A stretch of 64,000 nucleotides of DNA from Mariniblastus sp964414815 (GCA_964414815.1 CAYPXY010000016.1:18601-82600), one strand, 5' to 3'. Shown: positions 1-8,803, counted from the first letter of the stretch. Program-made: numbers and translations. The notes: a model not told the origin generated them from the sequence alone.

Positions 1-17
1 TGCCAGACAAGCTGGCA
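1..17. other. Hairpin at the window edge
   Basis: TGCCAG-ACAAG-CTGGCA forms a 6-bp stem. No T-run follows on the plus strand. It may be the tail of an upstream element cut by the window edge. The remaining 200 nt before fhcD show nothing else. Confidence 0.35.
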
Positions 18-235
18 GGAAGCGTTCGGCGCGATTCAATGTTCACCGCGGTGAATTAGAAATTGCATGGGCCAGTGCGAACGCTGCACACACCCTACGT
101 CTAGAACGTGAACGGCATTGGGTCTAAACTATATCTCAAACGGACAGCTTGTTCATCGGGTTTCCGGGACTTCTTCCTCGAATTGTCGCTCTGTTTCATT
201 CCAGTCATCCTGTTTCCTTACCATTTTGATTCCCC

Positions 236-1177
236 ATGCCCGAGGACACTGGCGAACCTGTTCGAGCCCTACACGGAACCCTCATTGTTCCAACTTTTGC
301 CGAAGCCTTTTCCATGCGCTACACGCGGCTGGTGGTCTCCGCCATCAATGAACGGTGGCTCAAACACGCGGTGGACGAGTTTTGTGGATACGGTAGCTCG
401 GTAATTGGCTGTGACGCCGAGGTCGGGGTCGAAACCTGGATTCCCGAATCGCAATCACCCGACGGGCGGTCCGCCGCTTCGATCCTGCTTTTTGGATTTT
501 CAACCGACGCTCTGGCCAAGGCAACCATCAATCGAGTGGGGCAGTGTTTGATGACGGCTCCTACCACGATGGTTTTCAATGGGCTGGCGATCTCTCCGCC
601 CAAGGCGACCGAATCAGATCAGAAAGCGGAACACATTCGCCTGGGAAGCCATCTGAGATTTTTTGGAGACGGGTACCAAAAAAGCAAACTGATCGGTGAC
701 CGCCGGTTTTGGCGGATTCCGGTGATGGATGGAGAGTTTGTCATCGAAGATAGTGTCGGTGTAGGGAAGGGCGTGGCAGGAGGAAACTTGCTGATTCAGG
801 GGATCGACCAAATCACCACGCTGTCAGCTGCGGAAAGAGCGGTGGACGCGATCGCCTCATTGGCGGGCACGATCACACCCTTTCCTGGCGGCGTTGTCCG
901 CAGCGGGAGCAAGGTCGGATCGCGGTATAAAGCTCTGAGAGCATCGACGGCTCATACCTATTGCCCCTTGTTGCGAGGACGCACAGAAACTGCCTTGGCC
1001 GAAGGCGTCAACTCAGTTTATGAAATCGTGATCGATGGTGTGGACGCCGCTGCCGTCGCGGAGGCGATGAAACAGGGAATCCATGCCGCCGCAGGAGACG
1101 GCATTATCGCCATCAGCGCGGGGAACTACGGCGGAAAATTAGGAAAACACCATTTTCATTTGTGGGATTTAGTGTGA
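236..1177 (+). CDS. fhcD: Formylmethanofuran:tetrahydromethanopterin formyltransferase (Ftr/FhcD)
   Basis: Transfers the formyl group between formylmethanofuran and tetrahydromethanopterin in the cytoplasmic H4MPT-linked C1 pathway, which planctomycetes share with methylotrophs and archaea. The 313-residue product has the family N-terminal signature around residues 20-45 (TFAEAFSMRYTRLVVSA), then SSVIGCDAEVG, and the conserved RVGQCLMTAPTTMVFNGL near residue 100. The family is usually about 297 residues, so the first 13 or so residues before ALHGTLIV may be non-native; ATG 236 is the first in-frame ATG of the open frame. Partner genes (fhcA, fhcB, fhcC) are not in the window and could lie upstream of its edge. 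The stop overlaps the GTG of the next gene, which implies translational coupling. The family call is firm; the exact start is not. Confidence 0.93.
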   Translation: MPEDTGEPVRALHGTLIVPTFAEAFSMRYTRLVVSAINERWLKHAVDEFCGYGSSVIGCDAEVGVETWIPESQSPDGRSAASILLFGFSTDALAKATINRVGQCLMTAPTTMVFNGLAISPPKATESDQKAEHIRLGSHLRFFGDGYQKSKLIGDRRFWRIPVMDGEFVIEDSVGVGKGVAGGNLLIQGIDQITTLSAAERAVDAIASLAGTITPFPGGVVRSGSKVGSRYKALRASTAHTYCPLLRGRTETALAEGVNSVYEIVIDGVDAAAVAEAMKQGIHAAAGDGIIAISAGNYGGKLGKHHFHLWDLV

Positions 1178-2487
1178 GGAAGTCAAAAATCATCTACCTC
1201 ACGGCTGGAGCCGGCGGAATGTACTGCGGCAGTTGCCTGCATGACAATGCACTGGCCCGTGCGCTGACCGAGCAGGGCTGGAATGTTCAGCTTGTTCCAA
1301 CCTATACTCCCATCCGTACCGATGAAGAAGATGTTTCCGTGGATCAGGTTCTGTTCGGAGGGTTGAATGTCTTCCTGCAGCAAAAGATTCCGCTGTTCCG
1401 GCACTTGCCCATGTTTGTCGACCGGTTTCTCGACAGCCCCCGCCTGATTCGCCGAGCGACCGCAAAGTCCATTGACACCGATGCTGCCACGCTCGGCAGT
1501 CTGGCTCTTTCGATGTTGAAAGGCTTGAAAGGAAACCAACGCAAGGAAGTCCGTCGGCTTTGCCAATGGCTTGGGCGCGAGCAGCCCGACCTGATCGTAT
1601 TTACAAACTTGCTCATTGGTGGTTGCCTGGAAGCGATCAAAAACGAATTGAAGGTTCCGGTGCTGGTAACCCTGCAAGGCGACGACGTGTTTCTCAACGG
1701 CTTGCAGTCCCCATGGCGGGAACAGTGTATGACTCAGATCAGGACACTCGTTCCCTACGTCGATGGGTTCATCGCACACAGCCAGTTCTATCGCGATGAG
1801 ATGTCAGAGTATTTCGATATTCCGCCGGAGAAAATTCATGTGACCCCCTTGGGGATCGACGTTCGGGATTACAAGCCGTTTTTGAACAAGCCCGATCAGT
1901 CGCCCCATGAGAATCGTGATCGCACGATTGGTTATCTGGCCCGGATCGCGCCGGAGAAGGGAGTGCAGCATCTGGCGGAGGCGTTCATTCGGCTTAAACA
2001 GATGCCGCAGTTTGCCGACGTAAAACTGAAAATTGCCGGTTGGTTAGGGGCGCCGAATATCGAGTTTGCAAACACAGTCTGGCAGCGACTCAATGACGCT
2101 GGACTGTCCAGCGAATACAAGTATCTGGGTTCACCGGATCGGGAAGCAAAGCTGTCGTTTTTGAGATCGATCGAGGTCCTGTGCGTGCCGACCGATTTTC
2201 GTGAGCCGAAGGGGCTTTATGCGCTCGAGGCGATGGCGGCAGGGATTCCTGTCGTGGTGCCGGATCACGGTGCGTTTCCTGAGCTGATTGCGCAGTCCGA
2301 AGGCGGATGGTTGTTTCAGGCAGGTGACATCGATGCGCTGGCGTCGTCTCTCGGCCATGCGTTGTCAAATGGGCCTGAGCGTCGTCGCCTTGCGCAACAA
2401 GGGCAGACCTACGTCCATGAATTCCGAAATGAAGTGGTTATGGCGGAGAGAATGGGGGAATTGATGGAGAGTTTTTTGGGTAATTGA
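1174..2487 (+). CDS. GT4-type glycosyltransferase (GT-B fold)
   Basis: Retaining glycosyltransferase of the GT4/glycogen-synthase-like superfamily, probably cytoplasmic or membrane-associated and working on an unknown acceptor. The N-terminus (IIYLTAGAGGMYCGSCLHDN) is the glycine-rich acceptor-domain loop. The C-terminal half carries the donor-site E-x7-E motif within REPKGLYALEAMAAGIP. GTG 1174 overlaps the fhcD stop (GTGA); an in-frame GTG at 1162 would add four residues. About 437 residues, a normal length. Co-transcription with fhcD is inferred from the overlap; no functional link between a C1-transfer enzyme and this transferase is obvious. The substrate cannot be predicted from sequence alone. 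Confidence 0.85.
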   Translation: MRKSKIIYLTAGAGGMYCGSCLHDNALARALTEQGWNVQLVPTYTPIRTDEEDVSVDQVLFGGLNVFLQQKIPLFRHLPMFVDRFLDSPRLIRRATAKSIDTDAATLGSLALSMLKGLKGNQRKEVRRLCQWLGREQPDLIVFTNLLIGGCLEAIKNELKVPVLVTLQGDDVFLNGLQSPWREQCMTQIRTLVPYVDGFIAHSQFYRDEMSEYFDIPPEKIHVTPLGIDVRDYKPFLNKPDQSPHENRDRTIGYLARIAPEKGVQHLAEAFIRLKQMPQFADVKLKIAGWLGAPNIEFANTVWQRLNDAGLSSEYKYLGSPDREAKLSFLRSIEVLCVPTDFREPKGLYALEAMAAGIPVVVPDHGAFPELIAQSEGGWLFQAGDIDALASSLGHALSNGPERRRLAQQGQTYVHEFRNEVVMAERMGELMESFLGN

Positions 2488-2491
2488 AAGA

Positions 2492-4135
2492 TTACCTCAA
2501 TATCATATTGAGTTCCTGCAACATTTCGTTGGCCACGGTGATCGTCTTTGCGTTGGCCGAGTAACCACGCTGGGCGACGATCAACTGGGTAAACTCCAGC
2601 GCGACGTCGACGTTGGAAGATTCAAGCTGACCGCCCCGAACAATACTGTGTTGCTCGTCCGAACCGGTTCCGAATCGGGCCAAACCGCTGTTCACGGTTT
2701 CCCGAAAGTAGTTGAGGCCGACGGCTTCCAGACCCTGGTGGTTCATGAAGTCGGCAATCGCCAACTGGGCGATGGGAACTCGTCGACCATTGGTCGCGAT
2801 TCCTTCGAGCGTTCCATCGGCCGCGATCCCCACATTGACCAGATTGCCGGGCGGAAAGCCGTCCTGTTCGATCGATGCGGTAAAACGATTGGCCAGATGC
2901 GTCATTCGGCTGAAGTCGACCCGAATCGGCTGGCCAAAATTCATCTGATCGAAGTGGATCTCGATCGACGCGTTGTCGATCCCGGTCCCAAACGTTCCGT
3001 TGTAAGCACCGCTTTCGGTAAACTCGATGCGACCGACGCTCCCATCGACCACGGAACCGGTTGAGTCCAACAGTTCGAACGCAGCATCCCAGCGGTGACC
3101 ATTCATTTTAGTGAGCGTCACGTTCATGTTGTGAGCTTGACCGCGAGCGTCGAAAACTTGCAGCGTCGTTTCGACGGTATCACTTGCCTTTCCTTTTACC
3201 TCTTCGACAAAGTTGTGGAAATTGAAACCAATACCTCCGACGTTGGTGGTCCCATCGGCCAGTTCGATTTGCTGCTTGGAGACTCCTGACGCATCCGCAA
3301 CAATCCGTATGCTTCCGTTGGCACTGAGCGATGCCTGGGATCCACCCAGATTCGAGTTAATGAAATTAAGCAGATCTCCCAGTGTAGTCGTATCATCAAC
3401 CGCCAGCGTTGCGTCCATGGGAGTGCCATCAAAGGTAAAGCCGGTCAGTTTGATTTCATCGCCTGCCTGGTAGGGTGTCATGATGGAATCCAGATCGTTG
3501 AGCAGCGTTGCCGCCGTTGCAGCGACTCCCCCCGCCTGATAGGGCGTTGCCGTCGTCAGGATTTCAGCCGCGTCCTGAGTTGCATTCGATGGCAAATTCC
3601 CAACGAACTGCAATTCCGAAGTCACGCGACCGGAAATGGCGGCTCCCAACGGAACTCGCACGCGATTATCGCCTCGAACTTGAAACGCAGGATTGGAATC
3701 GTCTCCCTCTCCCAAGCCTCCGAATCTCTGAACGTATCCTCCCGTCACCGGATCGACCAGATGTCCGTCTCGATCCAGCTCGAATGCACCGTCTCGGGTA
3801 AACCGGTTTTCGCCTGCGATATTGACCACAAAGAACCCGGTCCCCTCAATGGCAAAATCAAATGTCTGACCGGTACTGGTCAACACTCCCTGAGAAAAGT
3901 TCCGTCCTGAAGATGCAGCTCCCACCCCGAAACCTCGTTGGATCGGATTGGTTCCACTCAGGCGATTATCACCGGCGGTTGCCGTCCGGACATTGGAGTA
4001 CATTAAGTCGGCAAACAAAAGCCTTTGAGTCTTGTAAGCCGTGGTATTCATGTTGGCCAGATTATTGGCTACGAGATCGAGCTTGAGTTGATGGGAGAGG
4101 AGTCCCGTAACGCCTGTAAAAAGTGCTTGTGACAT
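2492..4135 (-). CDS. flgE: Flagellar hook protein FlgE
   Basis: Structural subunit of the flagellar hook, exported by the flagellar type III apparatus. The N-terminus (LFTGVTGLLSHQLKLDLVA, then NNLANMNTTAYKTQ) is the flagellar basal-body rod/hook D0 signature. The C-terminus (SSNVDVALEFTQLIVAQRGY to QELNMILR) is the matching helix. The 547-residue length fits larger hook proteins with extra D1/D2 domains. A short internal echo (TPYQAGG and TPYQAGD, about 25 residues apart) lies near residue 210. It is the last gene of the minus-strand run fliK, flgD, flgE, with a 183-nt gap after flgD. Its stop is 5 nt from the convergent glycosyltransferase stop. Confidence 0.95.
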   Translation of the reverse strand: MSQALFTGVTGLLSHQLKLDLVANNLANMNTTAYKTQRLLFADLMYSNVRTATAGDNRLSGTNPIQRGFGVGAASSGRNFSQGVLTSTGQTFDFAIEGTGFFVVNIAGENRFTRDGAFELDRDGHLVDPVTGGYVQRFGGLGEGDDSNPAFQVRGDNRVRVPLGAAISGRVTSELQFVGNLPSNATQDAAEILTTATPYQAGGVAATAATLLNDLDSIMTPYQAGDEIKLTGFTFDGTPMDATLAVDDTTTLGDLLNFINSNLGGSQASLSANGSIRIVADASGVSKQQIELADGTTNVGGIGFNFHNFVEEVKGKASDTVETTLQVFDARGQAHNMNVTLTKMNGHRWDAAFELLDSTGSVVDGSVGRIEFTESGAYNGTFGTGIDNASIEIHFDQMNFGQPIRVDFSRMTHLANRFTASIEQDGFPPGNLVNVGIAADGTLEGIATNGRRVPIAQLAIADFMNHQGLEAVGLNYFRETVNSGLARFGTGSDEQHSIVRGGQLESSNVDVALEFTQLIVAQRGYSANAKTITVANEMLQELNMILR

Positions 4136-4324
4136 GTCAGTTTGGGGGTGGTTAAAGTTCTGGGGACTTTACCCAATCGCGTCCGCTTGGCGTCGCAAAT
4201 GGGGCGGTTGAGGGAAACGAAAGGTTGGGCTGGATCAGCGCCCCATTGGTTTTGCGGCGCGGTTAAACGAAAGCGTTAGCGGTATTGCGATGGAGCAGAA
4301 CGAGAACGGGAACGGTCTTGAGGG

Positions 4325-4741
4325 TTAGTCGTCGGTTGCTGGAGGCGGGGTGTCATCTCCGGTTCCGGTGTTTGCGTTGTGCTTGACTCCCGCAATGTAG
4401 TCGATGGAAATGGTTTGCCCGTTGACGATCAGATAGGTGTTTCCCTGGTCGACAAAAAACTCATCCACCCTTCCGGACTTGATGTCGCCTGAATTGATGT
4501 CCAGATAGTCCACGTTTTTTCCCACCAGGGTCAGCCCTTGGGAAATCTCTTCCATCTTCAACATGTTCTGGAAGTTGGTGTTGAGCTTCTCGACGCCTTC
4601 GAGCGTTGAAAACTGAGCCAGTTGCCCGACGAAGTTTTCCTGCTTGACGGGTTCGAGCGGATTCTGGTTTCGCAGTTGCGCGGTCAATAACTGCAGAAAT
4701 TCCACACTGGCTTTTTCAGAGGTATAGTTGCTGGTCAGCAT
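4325..4741 (-). CDS. flgD: Flagellar hook assembly (capping) protein FlgD, short form
   Basis: Scaffold that caps the growing hook and helps FlgE subunits polymerise. The N-terminal half holds the FlgD signature (FLQLLTAQLRNQNPLEPVKQ, followed by ENFVGQLAQFSTLEGVEKLN). The protein is only 138 residues, against about 230 in enterobacteria: after a tudor-like stretch (GKNVDYLDINSG to IDYIAGV) it stops in an acidic, Thr/Pro-rich tail, so the usual FlgD Ig-like domain is missing. It sits 30 nt downstream of fliK, consistent with one transcript. The short form is common outside Proteobacteria, so it is probably functional. Confidence 0.92.
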   Translation of the reverse strand: MLTSNYTSEKASVEFLQLLTAQLRNQNPLEPVKQENFVGQLAQFSTLEGVEKLNTNFQNMLKMEEISQGLTLVGKNVDYLDINSGDIKSGRVDEFFVDQGNTYLIVNGQTISIDYIAGVKHNANTGTGDDTPPPATDD

Positions 4742-4771
4742 TATCTTCCGGTGGTTAAGGGGTTCGAGGGG

Positions 4772-6034
4772 TTAAACCAGTAAATTAATTCTTGAGTCGC
4801 TTGTACGATTCGGAGACACTTCGGCGGCAGACGACAAAGTGGCCTCCGCCTTGAATCGGGCTTCCATGGCTTCTTGCCTTTCCTTCAAATCATAAAAGGA
4901 ATGTTGTTGGTTCTCACGGGAGGAATCGCGATGCGAAATCTGTACTTTTGACAGGTCGATTCCATTTTCCTGGAGAAGGTCCAGCAGTTGATCTTTTTCG
5001 CGATTGAGCAGTTCGCTGGTGATGACTTCCGAGGCTTCGATGCTGGCCGTAAGTTCACCGTCTTCCTCGACCACAGCGATTCTCAACTGCCCTAACTCTT
5101 CTGGATGGATCTGCAACTTGATTTCACGGCGATGATCGGCTGAATGATCCAGATCGGCAACGGATCGCACGATCTCGCGGATGACAGGCCCGTCATTGAT
5201 TCGCGCCTCGTTGAGTCCACTGCTGAAAGCTTCCAACTCAATGGCAGACATCGGTTCGATCTCGGGTGACTCCGCAGGTGCCGGAGCCGCCCAAGGTGTA
5301 CTTTGAGATTGATCATTACGCCACCCATCGATCGGCTCGGCAGAGATTGGCTCGGCAGAACTTTTATCCGCATGGACGGACCGCAGATATTCTGTCCCAG
5401 ACGGTTCCATCATTTCCGGCGCCGCTTCGGACGGCAGCAAGAGATCGGCTGAATCAACGGTGGAATCGGCTGCAATCGGCTCTCCTTCAGCCATCGCCTC
5501 TCTGCCAGCCATCTTCGCTTTGATCTGCCGTGCGGAAGCAGGACCAGCTTCAGCAGTTCTGAATTCAGTCGGCTCGATCGATGGTTCTGTCGCGTGGTTT
5601 AGTGGTTGTGACGGCGCCGCAACCGGCGGTAGGGTATTTACAGATTCTGGAGAAGCGGTTTGCTGCCATCGCTGTGTCCGATGACTTGCAGGAACGGTGG
5701 AGTGTCCTGCCTTCGAGTTTGACACAAAGTCTGGCTCAGCGTCCGAGGATGCCTGGCCCCCCATCATGGGACTCTCGTCTGCTTCCATAGGCCCCCCATC
5801 GGCGATAAGAGCAGCTGCGGATTCACTCGGCAGCAACACCGCCGCAATTGCCAAGTTTACCGCCCGAGCATCGTCACCTGGCTGGTGAGGGGGCATCGGA
5901 GTCTCGAAGGAGATCAACTCTCCCAGAACCGACTCAAAAGAAACATCCGCCGACAACGAAGCACCGTCCTCAGACGTGGAGCCGTCTGGGACTGAAAAAG
6001 AGGAATCCGTTACCGAGGGTATATACAATTTCAT
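4772..6034 (-). CDS. fliK: Flagellar hook-length control protein FliK
   Basis: Secreted molecular ruler and substrate-specificity switch for the flagellar export gate. The first 270 or so of the 420 residues are low-complexity, acidic and Ala/Pro/Ser-rich, as usual for the disordered ruler region. The conserved Flg_hook domain is at the C-terminus (about 285-375: EIKLQIHPEELGQLRIAVVE, then LLQENGIDLSKVQISH). It is the first gene of the fliK-flgD-flgE run. A strong sigma-54 promoter lies about 150 nt upstream (6187-6201). No clear Shine-Dalgarno precedes ATG 6034, so the start is moderately certain. Assignment rests on the C-terminal domain and the neighbours. Confidence 0.9.
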   Translation of the reverse strand: MKLYIPSVTDSSFSVPDGSTSEDGASLSADVSFESVLGELISFETPMPPHQPGDDARAVNLAIAAVLLPSESAAALIADGGPMEADESPMMGGQASSDAEPDFVSNSKAGHSTVPASHRTQRWQQTASPESVNTLPPVAAPSQPLNHATEPSIEPTEFRTAEAGPASARQIKAKMAGREAMAEGEPIAADSTVDSADLLLPSEAAPEMMEPSGTEYLRSVHADKSSAEPISAEPIDGWRNDQSQSTPWAAPAPAESPEIEPMSAIELEAFSSGLNEARINDGPVIREIVRSVADLDHSADHRREIKLQIHPEELGQLRIAVVEEDGELTASIEASEVITSELLNREKDQLLDLLQENGIDLSKVQISHRDSSRENQQHSFYDLKERQEAMEARFKAEATLSSAAEVSPNRTSDSRINLLV

Positions 6035-6186
6035 GGGTACGCAACCGCTGAGTCAAACTGGCGTCCTGAATCCAGTTCGGTTGGATGAGTGGCCCTCATG
6101 GCAACCCATCGATTGGTCTTGTTGCCTCCGGCGGTGCGGGATTCGCCGGTCAGTGGAAACTGAAAGCAACTTGCTCCAGCTTAAAA

Positions 6187-6201
6187 GCAATGAGCGTGCC
6201 A
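6187..6201 (-). promoter_or_regulatory. Sigma-54 promoter for fliK-flgD-flgE
   Basis: Read on the minus strand the site is TGGCACGCTCATTGC followed by TTTT. It matches the sigma-54 consensus TGGCACG-N4-TTGCW at every defined base. The -24 GG (6200-6199) and -12 GC (6188-6187) are separated by exactly 10 nt. The predicted start is near 6175, leaving a leader of about 140 nt before fliK. A sigma-54 activator gene lies 0.6 kb away in the same block, which supports use of this promoter. Confidence 0.85.
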
Positions 6202-6455
6202 ACCACAAAAATTATTTATCGGCCGCAAGAAATTGAAATCCCCAACGAGGCACTGAAAAAAGCAAGCACTCGCAGTTTACTGGCAAGATAGCAGGGCGGA
6301 TCGAGTAGGAAAGTTTTTCCTCAGCGCGGAAAAGTTTTCGCGGCCGGACGCAGACGTTATCCGCAAGCCGAAGCCGACCGCCCATCATTTGCAGTTACCA
6401 AATGAAGCCGAAAAATTCATGATGGAAACTGGAGATTCGAGTTAGGGTCGGCGCA

Positions 6456-6531
6456 GGCGCGACGGTAGGGTGCAGTATCCAAAATAAGCTGCCTACCCCA
6501 AACCAGCATGCAGACCGATGGCCGTCGCGCC
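6456..6531. repeat. Branched palindromic intergenic element
   Basis: Perfect 10-bp outer arms, GGCGCGACGG (6456-6465) and CCGTCGCGCC (6522-6531), enclose a second imperfect pairing: GTAGGGTGCAG from 6465 against CTGCCTAC around 6489-6496. The layout resembles the other palindromic elements in this window, although the sequences differ. It may be a miniature mobile element or a transcript-end structure beyond the activator gene. Confidence 0.5.
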
Positions 6532-6625
6532 TTGGGGGCCGATTAAGCGATTTCTGTGTTGCAGACTATTTCCGGCGGCCCCCTACGGCTTGCGGCTAAA
6601 CATTTCAAGTCATATGCTCGCTTGG

Positions 6626-7552
6626 TTAAGCCGCCTTATAGACTCGCAATTTATTTCGCAACGTCCGCGCAGTCACCCCCAACTCGGCGGCGGCAGCGGT
6701 TTTATTACCGCGATGTTTGTCCAGACAAGTCAAAATCATCTGCTTCTCGGCATCTTCTAGTTGCAGCGGCGCAGCGTCCTGTTCAAAACCGGCATCATCA
6801 AAAAAAGACAAATCGATACCATCAATCAGATCAGCCCCACATTCGATACAGGCCGCCTGAATCATGTTGCGCAGTTGGCGAACATTGCCCGGCCAGGAGT
6901 AGGACACCAGGCGATCCATCGCGTCTCGGGTGAACCCCTTAATGGGCTGGCCTGATTCGTGCTGAAATTGCTTCAGGAAGTAGTGGGCCAGCAGGGGAAT
7001 ATCTTCGGGTCGCTTGCGCAGCGGGGGAATCTCAATTCTCAAAACATTCAAGCGATAATATAAATCCAGTCGAAAGGCACCGTCAGCAATTTCAGTCGGA
7101 ATGTGACGATTGGAGGTCGCTACGATGCGAACATCAATTTTCTCGGGCTGGTTGCTGCCAAGACGTTGAACCTCCTGCTCCTCGATCGCGCGCAGTAGTT
7201 TCGCCTGAACACTCAGCGGGATTTCGGTCACCTCATCGAGCAAAATGGTTCCCCGATGGGCAAACTGAAAATGACCGACCCGCTGATGAAACGCCCCCGT
7301 AAACGCGCCTCGCTCGTGCCCAAAGAGTTCGCTCTCAACCAGCAACTCCGGCAGCGCAGCGCAGTTGACGGCAACAAAATTCTTGTCCGCCCGAGGGCTC
7401 TCGGCGTGAATCAACCGGCTCAATCGCTCCTTGCCCGTACCACTCTCGCCTGTGACCAGCACCGTGGCGGAGCTTCGAGCGTATCGTTTGGCCTTGGCGA
7501 CCAGATCGATCATCAAGGGAGATTGAAAATCACAAATACTTGCCATACGCAT
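6626..7552 (-). CDS. Sigma-54-dependent transcriptional activator, flagellar type, no receiver domain
   Basis: AAA+ activator that remodels sigma-54 RNA polymerase, most likely for flagellar genes (FlrC/FlbD/FleQ-like role inferred from context). Only the central and DNA-binding domains are present in 308 residues. Walker A is GESGTGKE (about 36-43), the sigma-54 contact loop is GAFTGA (about 80-85), and Walker B is GTILLDEVTE. The arginine-finger/sensor region includes FRLDLYYRLNVLRIEIPPLR. The Fis-type helix-turn-helix is at the end (NKTAAAAELGVTARTLRNKL). There is no N-terminal receiver or GAF domain, so control must come from abundance or a partner. ATG 7552 lies inside the upstream coiled-coil gene (23-nt overlap; ATG 7546 is an alternative), indicating translational coupling. 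Confidence 0.9.
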   Translation of the reverse strand: MRMASICDFQSPLMIDLVAKAKRYARSSATVLVTGESGTGKERLSRLIHAESPRADKNFVAVNCAALPELLVESELFGHERGAFTGAFHQRVGHFQFAHRGTILLDEVTEIPLSVQAKLLRAIEEQEVQRLGSNQPEKIDVRIVATSNRHIPTEIADGAFRLDLYYRLNVLRIEIPPLRKRPEDIPLLAHYFLKQFQHESGQPIKGFTRDAMDRLVSYSWPGNVRQLRNMIQAACIECGADLIDGIDLSFFDDAGFEQDAAPLQLEDAEKQMILTCLDKHRGNKTAAAAELGVTARTLRNKLRVYKAA

Positions 7553-7931
7553 TTTTCATTTGGACGGCACGGACGCCCTCGTTGATTTTTGGCAATAAGA
7601 CGGAGCGAGCATTGAGGGCTCGCTGCTCAAGCTGATTCAATTTCATCAACAGCGATTGCATGGAACGGGACAGCCCATGGGTTGCTTGCGAAACGGCTTC
7701 CGAGGCATGCTCGCGACTGGCCCGGTAGGCTTGACGAATCGGCTGACTCTCGCTGTCCAGCTTGGCGAAACTCTCCGTTTCTGTTTGCAACTTCAACGAG
7801 GCTGCTTCCAGTTCTTCGGCACTCAATGGATTGACGAGCAACTGATGCGCGGTCTGATTGGCCGCTTCGTACCGCTGGTGCATTTCCTGCAGCAAGTTCA
7901 AAACCTGCTGTTCAAGCAAATCGTCGGTCAT
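7530..7931 (-). CDS. Small coiled-coil protein of the flagellar unit (FlgN-like size, family uncertain)
   Basis: A 133-residue, mostly alpha-helical protein rich in Glu, Gln, Ala and Leu, with heptad-like spacing (LLEQQVLNLLQEMHQRYEAA; MQSLLMKLNQLEQRAL). No signal peptide or membrane segment. Size and helical character resemble flagellar export chaperones such as FlgN, but no diagnostic motif is visible, so that is only a suggestion. Its ATG overlaps the stop of the upstream TPR gene (ATGA), and its end overlaps the start of the sigma-54 activator. It is therefore likely produced in fixed ratio with both and could bind one of them. Confidence 0.7.
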   Translation of the reverse strand: MTDDLLEQQVLNLLQEMHQRYEAANQTAHQLLVNPLSAEELEAASLKLQTETESFAKLDSESQPIRQAYRASREHASEAVSQATHGLSRSMQSLLMKLNQLEQRALNARSVLLPKINEGVRAVQMKNAYGKYL

Positions 7932-8803
7932 TGTGAAGTCTCCATCGGTTCAAAAGGTTGCAACTCGCTGGCAAGCTGGTCGATCTCACTCTGAATTTTC
8001 TTTCGGCGCGTCAAGTGATCGAGGTACCACTTCGAATGATCGGCCGGATAGGACCTGGCCCTCGACGAACTCACATCGCGATAGAGCCGTTCAGCTTTGG
8101 CCCATTCGTGCCGAACACGATAGCAATTTGCAGCGAGACACCGCAGCCAGTCGCGGTCAATGGCGCCCGATTCATCGTTCAACAATGCCTCATAGCATTT
8201 CAGTGCCTGAGCATAATGTTGGGTCATGAACAGGCTGTTGGCCAGCTCGAGCGAATTGACGGGAGACGAGATCACAGGTACTCCCTGAAAGGCTTTCGAA
8301 GCATCCGATTCCGTGGCGGGAGTTGGGTTCAATTCATCTGGCCCACTCGCACTTTCTCCCGGCACCCTCGGGACTGCGGGAACTCCACTTCCGTCGCCCC
8401 GGTCCGGCAGGTGCAGCACATCCATCATCGGACTGGGGGCTTCCTTGTTGCCCGTCGATGACTCCATTGATGACGATGAACCATTTTCCAGTTCAGCAAG
8501 CGCCTGTTTGCGGGCCATCACCTCCTTGATCAGGTCAATCCGATCATAAATCGCCCTGACACGAAACTCTTCCAATTGGCTTTTCGACTCGGACGGCGCC
8601 GCGGCCTCTTCGACACCCGGTTTGTCCAGCGAGCGAGTTGGCTGGGACGCCTTGATGATCGGGTTGGGTGGATTGCCCGTTTGCGCAACGGCAATGCTGG
8701 TCCAGAGAAGCAAACCCAGCGTCAACAGGATGCGGACTGACGCGGGCCTGTCGACAGTCACCATGGTTGCCTTGGGTATCATCATCGGTGTTCCTTCACT
8801 CAT
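7928..8803 (-). CDS. Secreted or membrane-anchored TPR-like protein of the flagellar unit
   Basis: A protein of 291 residues when started at ATG 8803, which overlaps the upstream stop as ATGA. The open frame extends further to 8971 but only inside the previous gene. A hydrophobic segment near residues 24-42 (VRILLTLGLLLWTSIAVAQ) is a signal peptide or anchor. A Ser/Pro-rich linker follows. The C-terminal third resembles tetratricopeptide helices (SLELANSLFMTQHYAQALKC, then YEALLNDESGAIDRDWLRCL). No enzymatic motif is visible. Probably an envelope protein acting with the larger TPR/STN protein upstream; its function is unknown. Confidence 0.75.
   Translation of the reverse strand: MSEGTPMMIPKATMVTVDRPASVRILLTLGLLLWTSIAVAQTGNPPNPIIKASQPTRSLDKPGVEEAAAPSESKSQLEEFRVRAIYDRIDLIKEVMARKQALAELENGSSSSMESSTGNKEAPSPMMDVLHLPDRGDGSGVPAVPRVPGESASGPDELNPTPATESDASKAFQGVPVISSPVNSLELANSLFMTQHYAQALKCYEALLNDESGAIDRDWLRCLAANCYRVRHEWAKAERLYRDVSSSRARSYPADHSKWYLDHLTRRKKIQSEIDQLASELQPFEPMETSQ

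Larger units (their letters stand above)
6035..6625. other. Intergenic region between fliK and the sigma-54 activator
   Basis: About 590 nt without a convincing gene. It holds the sigma-54 promoter at 6187-6201 and a branched palindrome at 6456-6531. The sites bound by the activator would be expected upstream of the promoter (above 6202 on this strand), but no clear pair of operator repeats was recognised. Short open frames across it have no family signature. Confidence 0.6.

Noticed and set aside
7530..7931. Firm FlgN assignment for the coiled-coil protein
   Set aside because: Size and context fit but no diagnostic residues are visible; left as uncertain.
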